DNA of 64,000 nt from JBEKCB01 sp052139675 (lineage in GTDB: Bacteria > Planctomycetota > Brocadiia > CAIUPP01), in assembly GCA_052139675.1 (NCBI GenBank), contig JBKQWE010000033.1:22451-86450 (forward strand). The letters are read 5' to 3'. Positions 25,918 through 33,690 of this stretch are shown one piece after another. Position numbers and translations under genes: made by a program. Under the pieces are notes generated by a model. It saw only the letters and a program-made list of their open reading frames with translations, made no database searches and had not been told where the DNA came from. Numbering within the stretch: position 1 is the stretch's first letter; each line of letters opens with the position of its first letter.

Positions 25918-26376
25918 TCAAAGCGGCTTCCGCGCCAGGCGTTCGAGATGGGCGACGATCAGGCCGGCCAGGTCGTCGAGCTGCTCGTTGAAGCTGAAGT
26001 GACAGAGGATCTCGCTGGCGCCGGCGGCGAGCATCAGGTTCAGGCCCTTGACCTGCGACTGCCGGTAGTCGGTGCGAACGCCGAGGACCGGCTTGCCCAG
26101 GCCGCGGGCGTAGCCGGTCTCGAAGGCCACGCCGCTGTCCGCGTCGGCGCCGTCCATGAGCGCCAGCACCACGTCGGCGCTCGAGAGATCCTCGATGCAG
26201 CGCTTGAAGACCGTGGCCAGGTGGCGCCGGTCGTTGAACGAGGCGGTCCCGGAGCGGAAGTCCTGCGGCAGCACGATCTCGCACTGGGGCAGCAGCGCCT
26301 TGAGCTTCTCGGCCAGGCGGCGGTTATATTGCCGCTCCATCTGGCTGAACAGCGGCGCGGCGAGATAGATCTTCAT
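25918..26376 (-). CDS. Nucleoside 2-deoxyribosyltransferase-like protein
   Basis: 152 residues. KIYLAAPLFSQMERQYNRRL is the characteristic start of the family, which transfers deoxyribose between bases or hydrolyses 2'-deoxynucleoside monophosphates. SADVVLALMDGADADSGVAF and ETGYARGLGKPVLGVRTDYR carry the conserved Asp and catalytic Glu region. The upstream yhaM-like gene ends 9 bases before it, which suggests co-transcription and a shared role in nucleotide salvage. Confidence 0.87.
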   Translation of the reverse strand: MKIYLAAPLFSQMERQYNRRLAEKLKALLPQCEIVLPQDFRSGTASFNDRRHLATVFKRCIEDLSSADVVLALMDGADADSGVAFETGYARGLGKPVLGVRTDYRQSQVKGLNLMLAAGASEILCHFSFNEQLDDLAGLIVAHLERLARKPL

Positions 26377-26385
26377 CCGCGGCGG

Positions 26386-27372
26386 TCATCCCTTGTAAAG
26401 CCGGCGCTTCAGGCTTTGAGAATAATCCGTCCAGCCGGCGTCCGCGTTCTTGTCCTCCGCGATGGTCTCGGAGATGTCCTTGAGCTTGGCGTCGAGGTTG
26501 TCCAGGTAGTGCAGCGCCACCGCCTCGGCGACCATTGGCAGCTTGGGCGAGCCGAACTCGAGCTCGCCGTGGTGGCTCAGGATCAGGTGCCGCAGCAGGT
26601 TGACCTTCTCCTCGGGCAGGTTCGGCAGTGCGCGGACGCGGTCCTCAAGCATGAGGACGCCGATGGTGATGTGGCCGACCAGGTTGCCGGCGTCGGTGTA
26701 GCGGAAGGTGCGCTTGCAGGAGAGCTCGCGCGTCTTGCCGATGTCGTGGAGGAAGACGCTGGCGAGCAGCAGGTCGCGCCGGAGCGTGGGATAATGCTCG
26801 AGGACCTTGACCGCCATCCCGGCCATCGAGAGCGTGTGTTCGAGCAATCCGCCGAGGTAGGCGTGGTGATTCTGCACCGCCGCCGGCGCGGTGCGGAAGG
26901 CGGCGCAGAAATCCTTGTCGGAGAGGAACGCGTCCACAACCGCCTTGTAGTCGGGGTCCTGGACCTGGGCGAGGATCGCCGCCAGGTCGCGCATCATCTC
27001 GGCCGGGTCGCGCACGCTCTGCGGGAGGAAATCGCTCAGGTGCAGCCCTTCGGTCTCGGCGCGCGTGATCGAGCGCGCGTTGACCTGGAGCTGGTTCTGG
27101 TAGCTCTCGACCTTGCCCTTGACGTGGATGAAGCTGTCCACGGCGATCGTCGCGGCGAAGGCCTCGGTGGCGTCCCAGAGGCGGCCGACGATCTGCCCGG
27201 AGCGGTCCTGCAACATCAGGTTCAGGTAGCTGCCGCCGGCGCGCGTGGAGCGCAGCGAGCACTCGGCGACGAGGAACACCGCGTCCACCGGCTCTCCGGC
27301 GCGCAGCGCGCCGACCATCTGCTTGCCCATGAGCTTCTGCCTGTCCTCGCTCGAAAAGAGTTTCGCCATCAT
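26386..27372 (-). CDS. yhaM: YhaM-type 3'-5' exoribonuclease (OB fold + HD domain)
   Basis: 328 residues. Residues 20-115 form an OB-fold nucleic-acid-binding domain (GGSYLNLMLQDRSGQIVGRL), and residues 155-285 an HD phosphohydrolase domain with NHHAYLGGLLEHTLSM and ASVFLHDIGK, which supply the metal-binding His and His-Asp. This architecture matches YhaM/CBF1, which degrades RNA or single-stranded DNA from the 3' end using Mn or Co. Two adjacent ATG codons open the gene. Likely an operon with the deoxyribosyltransferase. Confidence 0.88.
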   Translation of the reverse strand: MMAKLFSSEDRQKLMGKQMVGALRAGEPVDAVFLVAECSLRSTRAGGSYLNLMLQDRSGQIVGRLWDATEAFAATIAVDSFIHVKGKVESYQNQLQVNARSITRAETEGLHLSDFLPQSVRDPAEMMRDLAAILAQVQDPDYKAVVDAFLSDKDFCAAFRTAPAAVQNHHAYLGGLLEHTLSMAGMAVKVLEHYPTLRRDLLLASVFLHDIGKTRELSCKRTFRYTDAGNLVGHITIGVLMLEDRVRALPNLPEEKVNLLRHLILSHHGELEFGSPKLPMVAEAVALHYLDNLDAKLKDISETIAEDKNADAGWTDYSQSLKRRLYKG

Positions 27373-27394
27373 CTCCGCCGTGCGGCATTGCCGC

Positions 27395-27655
27395 TCAGTC
27401 GTGGTCGGGGCGGTCGTCGCCGAACTGTTCTCTCAGCCGCTCGAAGCGGCTGGCGTAGATCATCTCGAACAGTTCGTCGCGCCCGGGGAAAAGCTCCTCG
27501 CACAGCTCGCGCAGCTTTTCCACCTGGATCACAATATCAATTTGCGGCAGGTCTGTCGAGAGGATGAGCACGGCGATCCGGTCCGCCTCGCGCTGGAGGA
27601 GCGTCATGTTCCGGCGCGCGCCATGAAGCAGCTCATTCGGCAATTCGTGCTTCAT
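27395..27655 (-). CDS. Small protein coupled to mazF
   Basis: 86 residues of unknown family, mostly helical (READRIAVLILSTDLPQIDI, then KLRELCEELFPGRDELFEMI). Its ATG overlaps the mazF stop (ATGA at 27655-27652), so translation is likely coupled and the gene is the third member of a mazE-mazF-X operon. Many toxin-antitoxin loci have only two genes. It might be an accessory antitoxin, a chaperone or an unrelated passenger. No motif decides this. Confidence 0.6.
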   Translation of the reverse strand: MKHELPNELLHGARRNMTLLQREADRIAVLILSTDLPQIDIVIQVEKLRELCEELFPGRDELFEMIYASRFERLREQFGDDRPDHD

Positions 27656-27981
27656 TCGGCAAACATCTCCGCCAGGACCGCCAGAACCAGCTTCTGCGTG
27701 GCGGCGCCCATTCGGCCCAAGTGCTTCACGAAGCGCACTTTATCAATGGTCCGAACCTGATCGAGAACGATCTGGCCGTCCTTGCCAGCGAAACTGCACG
27801 CGACGCGAGTGGGGTACTCGCGTCCTCGGGTCGTCATGGGCGCCACGATGACCGTGGCGATGTGGCGGTTCATCTCGTCGGGCGAGATCACCAGGCACGG
27901 ACGGGTCTTCCTGACCTCGCTGCCGACGGTCGGGTCGAGGTTCACCAGGAAAACGTCAAACCGGCGGGCTACCACTGCCAT
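27652..27981 (-). CDS. mazF: MazF-family mRNA interferase toxin
   Basis: 109 residues of the PemK/MazF SH3-like barrel. RFDVFLVNLDPTVGSEVRKTRPCLVIS is the usual N-terminal strand pair with the catalytic Arg, and VIVAPMTTRGREYPTRV and QIVLDQVRTIDKVRFVKHLG are the next conserved strands. It cleaves single-stranded RNA at short motifs when freed from its antitoxin. The start overlaps the 3' end of mazE by 13 bases. The locus is complete and looks functional. Confidence 0.93.
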   Translation of the reverse strand: MAVVARRFDVFLVNLDPTVGSEVRKTRPCLVISPDEMNRHIATVIVAPMTTRGREYPTRVACSFAGKDGQIVLDQVRTIDKVRFVKHLGRMGAATQKLVLAVLAEMFAE

Positions 27982-28226
27982 TCGCTCTTATCCCACCGGC
28001 CGGGCACTTCCAGGACCAGGCGATCGTCCTGTTGGGCGGCCATCGCGGCAAAGCGCCTGGACCAGCCTTCCCGCGTGCGACGCGCCGCGCGGATGACCAG
28101 CCGGTCCGATTGAACGGCCATCTCGACTTCCGGCCCAATGTCCAACTGGTCCAGGACAACCTTGGGGATGCGAATTCCCCGCGAGTTTCCGACTCGGACT
28201 ATGCGCGCTCTCAGCAGGGTAGCCAT
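27969..28226 (-). CDS. mazE: MazE-type antitoxin (SpoVT/AbrB fold)
   Basis: 85 residues. RIVRVGNSRGIRIPKVVLDQL is the AbrB swapped-hairpin DNA-binding domain; the acidic and aromatic tail (RWDKSEWQW) is the toxin-binding part. I start at ATG 28226 rather than 28235 because GAGG lies a few bases ahead and the domain begins immediately. The promoter upstream overlaps a GTATATAC palindrome, which fits autoregulation by the MazE-MazF complex. Confidence 0.9.
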   Translation of the reverse strand: MATLLRARIVRVGNSRGIRIPKVVLDQLDIGPEVEMAVQSDRLVIRAARRTREGWSRRFAAMAAQQDDRLVLEVPGRWDKSEWQW

Positions 28227-28255
28227 TGGCCTCATCCTCGCCTGTAGGTAATTAC

Positions 28256-28284
28256 ATTGTATATACTCTCGGCCTTCCGGTCAA
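28256..28284 (-). promoter_or_regulatory. mazEF promoter with palindrome
   Basis: On the minus strand TTGACC (28284-28279), a 17-nt spacer and TACAAT (28261-28256). GTATATAC at 28259-28266 overlaps the -10 box and could be the MazE operator. The remaining gap up to the second toxin's stop at 28428 holds nothing else visible. Confidence 0.6.
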
Positions 28285-28427
28285 GCGACATGCGGCGATC
28301 CCGGAACCTGCATTCCGCCAAGGCGTGTGCCGGCGGAGTGTCATTCGTTCGCGGACGACACTCATTGTGGATCTTGGTACATGGGGATCAATGAAAGAGT
28401 TGACAGAAAGCCAGCTCGTCCGGCGCG

Positions 28428-28808
28428 CTATTTCCGGGTACCGTCGCCGGCTTTGCCGGGGGTCTTTTTAAGATTGGCCACCAGATGCTTGCTGAGGTTC
28501 CTCAGCAGGCGTGCGCGGCGCTCGGCGGAGATCTGGCCGATCGAGCCCAAAATCCTCTGACGGGGCAGCACAGCCAGGAATCCCAGACGGATCAGGGAAT
28601 CTGCAACGAGACCTGATGCGGCAAAATCGGAATCCCGCTTGGAGATGACCTCGTCGAATTCGGGCACGGCCTGATGGAGTTGGGTGGTGATGCCACAGGC
28701 GAGGAAATCCCCATACGGCGGAAGTTCGCGAAGCAAAAGCGCCGGTCGGTTCTTCATCATCCCGTCAGCCTGCATCAGCGGCGTCAGGATGATGTCGCCT
28801 TCGTTCAT
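28428..28808 (-). CDS. Second PemK/MazF-like toxin
   Basis: 126 residues. GDIILTPLMQADGMMKNRPALLL is a PemK/MazF start, with KNRP in place of the commoner KTRP; FLACGITTQLHQ is the second strand pair. The C-terminal helix is longer than usual and basic. It overlaps the upstream 78-residue gene by 4 bases (ATGA), the typical antitoxin-toxin order. It probably cleaves RNA; sequence divergence from the first MazF suggests independent acquisition. Confidence 0.8.
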   Translation of the reverse strand: MNEGDIILTPLMQADGMMKNRPALLLRELPPYGDFLACGITTQLHQAVPEFDEVISKRDSDFAASGLVADSLIRLGFLAVLPRQRILGSIGQISAERRARLLRNLSKHLVANLKKTPGKAGDGTRK

Positions 28809-29041
28809 GTGCCGTAATCCGGATTACTCTCTCTGACCGCAGAGGCCGGATAATCCGGCTCCGACTCACCATATGCCGCTTGCAGAGCCGCAGCGGAAGC
28901 GGCGAGCCACTGCTGTCGGTCGACGTCCTTTTCCCCTCGTTCGGCAACAGAGACCAGGACGGTCCTGCCTTGAGCCGCCGCGATGGGTTTTGAGAGTTCA
29001 AGATGCGTCGAGTCCAACACTTTTGCTTCAACCAGAACCAT
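28805..29041 (-). CDS. Probable antitoxin for the second MazF-like toxin
   Basis: 78 residues. It begins with a short beta unit (MVLVEAKVLDSTHLELSKPI), and the tail is acidic and unstructured (YGESEPDYPASAVRESNPDY), as in many antitoxins. GGAGG lies 7-8 bases before the ATG. It is called mainly by position: small, directly upstream of and overlapping the toxin, under its own promoter. The family is not one I can name. Confidence 0.65.
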   Translation of the reverse strand: MVLVEAKVLDSTHLELSKPIAAAQGRTVLVSVAERGEKDVDRQQWLAASAAALQAAYGESEPDYPASAVRESNPDYGT

Positions 29042-29068
29042 CGTGTTACCTCCACATGGCCGTTATCG

Positions 29069-29097
29069 AGAATACCTCAACGCGGCGCCTTATTCAA
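29069..29097 (-). promoter_or_regulatory. Promoter of second toxin-antitoxin pair
   Basis: Minus-strand TTGAAT (29097-29092), a 17-nt spacer and TATTCT (29074-29069), 28 bases before the antitoxin ATG. Confidence 0.5.
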
Positions 29098-29133
29098 GCA
29101 ATCCCGCTTGCGGAGGAATCTTGCGCCGCGTGC

Positions 29134-30042
29134 TCAAAACAGCCGGGCGCTTCCTCCGGAGGACGCGGCGATCTCCTTCAGCACCGGGTACTGCTCGGCC
29201 AGCAGTTCCGGGACGCGGACTTTTTCCCCGCTGAGGGCGGACTTCAACTGGAGCGCGTTCACCACCGCCTGGCCGCGATAATGGTTATTGTTCATCACGA
29301 AGAGCTTCTGCACCTCCCTGGCCATCGCGGCGATGTTCTCGGCCCAAGGCGCGAGCTCGTCGCCGGTGTAGAGATAATTGTAGCGCGCGTCGCGGCCGGC
29401 GTCGCGGGCGAACCACGCCTGCGCGTTGCGCCCGTGAAAGCGATAGTACGCAATCGGCCCGGTCGCGAAGCTGGTCGGCCCGATCGAACTGCGGGAAGGC
29501 GGCTGGTCAATGTTGCAGAAATTCAGGCCGGCGCGATGGAGGAACTCGCGGCTCTCCGGCGAATCCCACGAGGCGTGGCGCACCTCGAGCACGCAGGGGA
29601 ATTCGCCGAACGCCTCCGACAGCCGGCTGAGCCGGTCGCGGCTCGGCTCGGTCGCGGTGAACGACCACGGGAACTGCATCAGCAGCGCGCCGAAGCGGTT
29701 CGCCTCGCGCAGCGGCCGGATGCCGCTCTTGAACTGCTCCACCTCCGGCGCCGTCCAGGGCCGTTCGCGCTCGTGAGTGAAGCGCTGCCAGAGCTTGGCC
29801 GTGAAAAGGAACCCCGGCTTGCCCGCGACCTGCTTGACCCATCGCTCCGCCATCGCCGCCGACGGAGGGCGATAAAAACTCGTATTGATCTCGGCAGCAT
29901 CGAGGTACTCGGCCAGGTACGCCAGCTCGGATTTCCCGCGCACCCGCTGCGAGGGATAAACGACGCCTTCCCAGTCCGGATAAGACCACCCGGCGGCGCC
30001 GATGTAGACGTTAGTCGGCATTTTTCGCGGCAATGTGGCCAT
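29134..30042 (-). CDS. DUF72-family protein
   Basis: 302 residues, TIM-barrel family of unknown biochemical role. NVYIGAAGWSYPDWEGVVYP is the family start, followed by ERWVKQVAGKPGFLFTAKLW, a LLMQFPWSF strand, VLEVRHASWDSPESREFL and AYYRFHGRNAQAW. FVMNNNHYRGQAVVNALQLK near the end is a strongly conserved block. ATG 30042 or an internal ATG at 30021 could start it; neither has a clear ribosome site. It diverges from the methyltransferase gene. Confidence 0.88.
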   Translation of the reverse strand: MATLPRKMPTNVYIGAAGWSYPDWEGVVYPSQRVRGKSELAYLAEYLDAAEINTSFYRPPSAAMAERWVKQVAGKPGFLFTAKLWQRFTHERERPWTAPEVEQFKSGIRPLREANRFGALLMQFPWSFTATEPSRDRLSRLSEAFGEFPCVLEVRHASWDSPESREFLHRAGLNFCNIDQPPSRSSIGPTSFATGPIAYYRFHGRNAQAWFARDAGRDARYNYLYTGDELAPWAENIAAMAREVQKLFVMNNNHYRGQAVVNALQLKSALSGEKVRVPELLAEQYPVLKEIAASSGGSARLF

Positions 30043-30128
30043 GCCGGGACATTACTGTTGTGCCGGCCCCGCGTCAAGCCGAATAATGGGTCGCTGTCGC
30101 CAAATCTTGCGCGGAGCGCCGGTGCCTG

Positions 30129-30157
30129 TTGCCTCTGTCAGATACCCTGGATATAAT
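30129..30157 (+). promoter_or_regulatory. Promoter of the restriction-modification pair
   Basis: TTGCCT (30129-30134), a 17-nt spacer and a perfect TATAAT (30152-30157), with GGAGG at 30182-30186 before the ATG at 30191. Confidence 0.65.
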
Positions 30158-30190
30158 ATGTTTGAAATGAAGTAGCCGCCCGGAGGAGCA

Positions 30191-31645
30191 ATGGAAGGCA
30201 GCAGTAGGAAGAAGCAAGGCGCATACTATACTCCGGACCACGTCGTCCAGTCACTTGTCCGATGGGTAGCGCGAAAGCAATCCGACCGCCTGCTGGACCC
30301 CGCATGCGGGGACGGGCGTTTTCTGAAACCGCATCCGAACAGTGTAGGTGTAGAACAGGATCCCGATGCAGCGCGACTCGTGCATCAGCGGGTTCCAGGT
30401 TCGCTGATGCATCAAGGGGATTTTTTCGCGTGGGCGGCTCAAACCCGGGAACGGTTTGAGTGCGCCGCCGGCAATCCACCGTTCATACGCTACCAAAGTT
30501 TTGCAGGTCCGGTCCGGCAGGAGGCGCTCTCCTTCTGCGCCAGCCATGGCGCACGCTTCTCTTCGCTGACTTCTTCGTGGGCGCCGTTCATAGTAGCTGC
30601 AGCAACGGTCCTCAAGCCAGGCGGAAGGATGGCATTTGTCGTTCCGGCCGAAATCGGCCACGCGCCCTATTCGCGCCCTTTGGTCGAATATCTAGCGGGG
30701 CATTTCAAACGCGTCCACGTGGTTGCGGTGCGGGAGAAATTGTTCCAAGAGCTCTCGGAAGACTGTTGGCTGCTTTCGGCGTCAGGATTTGGCGGCAGCA
30801 CGGAGCAACTTCTGATTTCGTCCACAGGCCGTTTTGAATACGCGGCTGCGCCGCCCAAGGTCTCCCTCCGTGTAAGCATGAGTGAATGGCGCACGTGGAA
30901 CTGCCGCTTGCGACCCTTCCTGTTGGCCGCAGACGTCCGCGAACTTTATCGCCAAGCCGCCAGTGACGTCGGCACGCAAAGACTGAAGGACCTTGCCCAT
31001 GTCGGCATTGGGTATGTCACGGGAGACAATAAGTTTTTCCACATGAGTCCATCACACGCGAAAGGATGGCGAATTCCCGGAACCTTTCTTCAACCGACGA
31101 TCAGGAACGGCCGCATGCTGGACAGGCCAGCCATCACGCCTGACCGGGTGGAGGTGTGGCGACGCCGGGACGAGCAGAATTTCCTGTTGCGGATACGCAG
31201 GACTGATCAAGTTCCATCGCAGCTCCGTAATTACCTTGAATCCAATGCGGGCCGCAAGGCGCGGGCAACGTACAAGTGCAGGCATCGAGAGCCCTGGTAC
31301 GTAGTGCCGGACGTGACTATTCCCGACGGGTTTCTCTCTTACATGAGTGGGTCGAGGCCGGCTTTGATGGCAAATCAAGCCGGATGTGCGGGTACAAACT
31401 CTGTTCATATGATTACCCTTGCCCCCAATGTGCGAATGGCAGAACTTCAAAGCGCCTGGGATCGGCCTTTGACCCGCCTCAGTTGTGAGGTCGAAGGCCA
31501 TCCATTGGGCGGAGGAATGCTCAAACTTGAGCCACGTGAAGCCGGCCGTCTTGTGCTTTCACGAAAAAGATTCGACTCGACGGAAGAGATGCGCTTGATT
31601 GAAGCTGGCATAAGCACCCTGCAACGATGGAGGCATTGTGGCTAA
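30191..31645 (+). CDS. Gamma-class adenine DNA methyltransferase
   Basis: 484 residues. KQGAYYTPDHVVQSLVRWV is the typical N-terminal motif X of TaqI/Eco57I-type enzymes; LLDPACGDGRFL is the SAM-binding motif I; AAGNPPFIRYQSF is the catalytic NPPF motif IV. The C-terminal 250 residues form the target-recognition domain. It methylates adenine N6 in a specific sequence. The next gene overlaps it by 8 bases and looks like the cognate endonuclease. Base composition is visibly more A+T-rich than the neighbours, consistent with transfer. Confidence 0.88.
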   Translation: MEGSSRKKQGAYYTPDHVVQSLVRWVARKQSDRLLDPACGDGRFLKPHPNSVGVEQDPDAARLVHQRVPGSLMHQGDFFAWAAQTRERFECAAGNPPFIRYQSFAGPVRQEALSFCASHGARFSSLTSSWAPFIVAAATVLKPGGRMAFVVPAEIGHAPYSRPLVEYLAGHFKRVHVVAVREKLFQELSEDCWLLSASGFGGSTEQLLISSTGRFEYAAAPPKVSLRVSMSEWRTWNCRLRPFLLAADVRELYRQAASDVGTQRLKDLAHVGIGYVTGDNKFFHMSPSHAKGWRIPGTFLQPTIRNGRMLDRPAITPDRVEVWRRRDEQNFLLRIRRTDQVPSQLRNYLESNAGRKARATYKCRHREPWYVVPDVTIPDGFLSYMSGSRPALMANQAGCAGTNSVHMITLAPNVRMAELQSAWDRPLTRLSCEVEGHPLGGGMLKLEPREAGRLVLSRKRFDSTEEMRLIEAGISTLQRWRHCG

Positions 31646-32486
31646 AGCGGCAACGAAATGCCAATGGCTCAGCCTTACCGATGCGTTACAAGCATTCGCT
31701 TTGTGCGTCGGCGGAACTCAGAGTGCGGCTCACATCCGCCCTCTCCATTGGTACGTTGGTTGCCGTCTGGTGATCGAAGGCGGGTTTCATCCTGACGAGA
31801 TTACTCCTCGTCCGCCTCTGCTGGTAACTCCGCGGAGCGGCGGACGCTGCCTTGAATGGAATGCTTCCGCAGGCGGGACGGGCGAACGTACCATCCTCGG
31901 CGGCCTCAAGACTAAGGCCGTTGATGTGGTTGTAACCAAGGAGGGAATCGGCCCAGTGCTTGCAATTTCTATGAAGGGCACTCTCAACGCATTTCGAAAT
32001 CTGACCAATCGCATGGAAGAGGCCGTGGGAGATTGCACGAACCTTCACATCGCCTATCCTGCCTTGGTTTACGGCTTCTTTCATGTCCTCAGAGCCAATC
32101 GCCAACAGCGAGGTACTCCGCCCAATGACGTAGCTATAAACGCCGACGGCAGCGTTACAGAGGCTATCAGCCGCTACCATGACGTGCTCGCCCGTCTGGC
32201 CGATCGGAAAGATGTGCGCGCGGACGCAACGAAGTATGAGGCGATTGCCTTGGCTTTGGTGAGTTCTGATAAAGCGGCAGCAGGCCAAGTCATGAAGGCA
32301 TTCCCGAAGGCTGAGAGTCCTCTTCTCCTTCAGGATTTCTTCAGTAAGCTGTACCGCCAATATGACGAGCGCTTTGTCTACGCCGCGCCTGCGCTCGAAT
32401 CGGTCACCCGCCGGCTCGAATGGCAACTTCACTCACCTGTTGCGGAAGACGTCCACCTCGCAGGCTATAAAGCGCGCTTGAGTTAA
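31638..32486 (+). CDS. Probable PD-(D/E)xK restriction endonuclease
   Basis: 282 residues. KTKAVDVVVTKEGIGPVLAI followed by SMKG gives Asp96 and a Ser-x-Lys113 pair, a plausible variant of the PD-(D/E)xK nuclease core (the acidic residue before the Lys replaced by Ser). An N-terminal segment HWYVGCRLVIEGGFHPDEIT recurs, as I recall, in uncharacterised proteins beside methyltransferases. GTG start at 31638 with TGGAGG just upstream, overlapping the methyltransferase. Position and fold pattern support a type II endonuclease; activity is unproven. Confidence 0.6.
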   Translation: MAKAATKCQWLSLTDALQAFALCVGGTQSAAHIRPLHWYVGCRLVIEGGFHPDEITPRPPLLVTPRSGGRCLEWNASAGGTGERTILGGLKTKAVDVVVTKEGIGPVLAISMKGTLNAFRNLTNRMEEAVGDCTNLHIAYPALVYGFFHVLRANRQQRGTPPNDVAINADGSVTEAISRYHDVLARLADRKDVRADATKYEAIALALVSSDKAAAGQVMKAFPKAESPLLLQDFFSKLYRQYDERFVYAAPALESVTRRLEWQLHSPVAEDVHLAGYKARLS

Positions 32487-32520
32487 GCGGCGCAAATAAG
32501 TTCACGACAGCCGCGAACGG

Positions 32521-33402
32521 TCATTCGAAGAAGACGGACGGGAAGGAATCGCAGGCGGCGAGCATCTTGCGGGTGGCGCGGAGTTCCTCTTCGGTGATCG
32601 GGCCGAGTTTGGAGAGGCGCTCGATCTCCTCCGCGGTGCGCAGCGGCGGCGGTTGCGCTTTGAGGAGCCGCAGCTTCTCGCTCGACGGCTCGGAGAAATT
32701 GTCCGGATCGGTCTCCATTGCGCGTCGGAACGCGCCGCAGGCGGAGTGGCGCTCGCCGAGGATCTCCCAGATCAGCCCCATCCACCAGTAAATCTGGCCG
32801 TCGTAATCGTCCTGCCCCAGGCCCTGCTCGAAGGCGTTGATCGCCTGGCGGCAGGCGCTCTGGAACGCCGCCGGGTTTTTTACGGCCACGGTCCCCTTGC
32901 GTTCGCCCGCGGCCGTGAATTTCTCCACCGCGCCGGTGTAGAGGTTGTATCCGAGCGCGAAATGGACCAGCGGATGGTCGCATCCCAGCCGCAGCGCGCG
33001 CCGGAGCTCATGCACGACCTCGGTCGTGTGTCCGAGGTGGTAGTCGCACTCGGCGAGCAGCAACTGGCGGACCGTCTCCTGCTGCGGCGCGCCGCAGTTC
33101 ATCTGGCGCAGCGAGCGGGTCAGCCACTCCAGCAGGTCGTGCGTCTGGCGGCCCGAGCGGATGATCTTCTCCAGGTCCAGATTGCCGGCCCTCACGATGC
33201 GGCAGACGGTCTGGTGCCGCCGACACTCGCAGCGAAGGAAGACGTGGAAGGCCTGCCGGAGCTTGGCGGAGTCCATCTCCGAGTCGCCGAGCAGTTCGTA
33301 AATGAGCCGGTAAAAGGCCCGGCAGAACGGCGGGAGCGTCGCGTACTGCTCCAGCCGCCTGAGCGTTGCGTTGATCGCGGCGTATCTGCCGGAATCTTCC
33401 AT
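32521..33402 (-). CDS. TPR-like helical protein of unknown function
   Basis: 293 residues, all helical, no signal peptide. A run of paired helices from about 105 to 235 (LLLAECDYHLGHTTEVVHEL, PLVHFALGYNLYTGAVEKFT, YWWMGLIWEILGERHSACGA, FRRAMETDPDN) has TPR spacing. The start is Cys-containing (FLRCECRRHQTVCRIV). It converges on the restriction gene with 34 bases between and diverges from topoisomerase VI B. Probably a cytoplasmic scaffold; no further assignment. Confidence 0.6.
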   Translation of the reverse strand: MEDSGRYAAINATLRRLEQYATLPPFCRAFYRLIYELLGDSEMDSAKLRQAFHVFLRCECRRHQTVCRIVRAGNLDLEKIIRSGRQTHDLLEWLTRSLRQMNCGAPQQETVRQLLLAECDYHLGHTTEVVHELRRALRLGCDHPLVHFALGYNLYTGAVEKFTAAGERKGTVAVKNPAAFQSACRQAINAFEQGLGQDDYDGQIYWWMGLIWEILGERHSACGAFRRAMETDPDNFSEPSSEKLRLLKAQPPPLRTAEEIERLSKLGPITEEELRATRKMLAACDSFPSVFFE

Positions 33403-33469
33403 GGCGCCCGTCGCCTTTCTACATTAATTATTGGTCCGTCCGGACCGCGTGTCAAGTCCGGTCCCGCCG

Positions 33470-33583
33470 CGACGACACGAACGTTCACCACGACGAGCAC
33501 TACGGGACTGTTATTACAAGAATCCGTTGTCTCCGATGATTGTTTTGCCGCGTTCGTCGTGCTCGTCGGGCCGTCGTGGTGAA
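33470..33583. repeat. Inverted degenerate repeat (CACCACGACGA family)
   Basis: Left arm from about 33470 to 33500 and right arm 33549-33583 pair through TTCACCACGACG and CGTCGTGGTGAA plus AGCAC/GTGCT, with an 8-nt indel in the arm. Same family as 18020-18185. It fills most of the divergent gap 33403-33690 before topoisomerase VI B; no promoter could be picked out with confidence. Confidence 0.7.
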
Positions 33584-33690
33584 AGCGGTCGTCCGTTATA
33601 TCGCAGGTTTGACTTCGCGAATGGCGCGGCCTAAAATGGCCCGCAACGTCGTCTGCGGCAATCCGATGCGACCACCGCGTCGTCTCGCGT

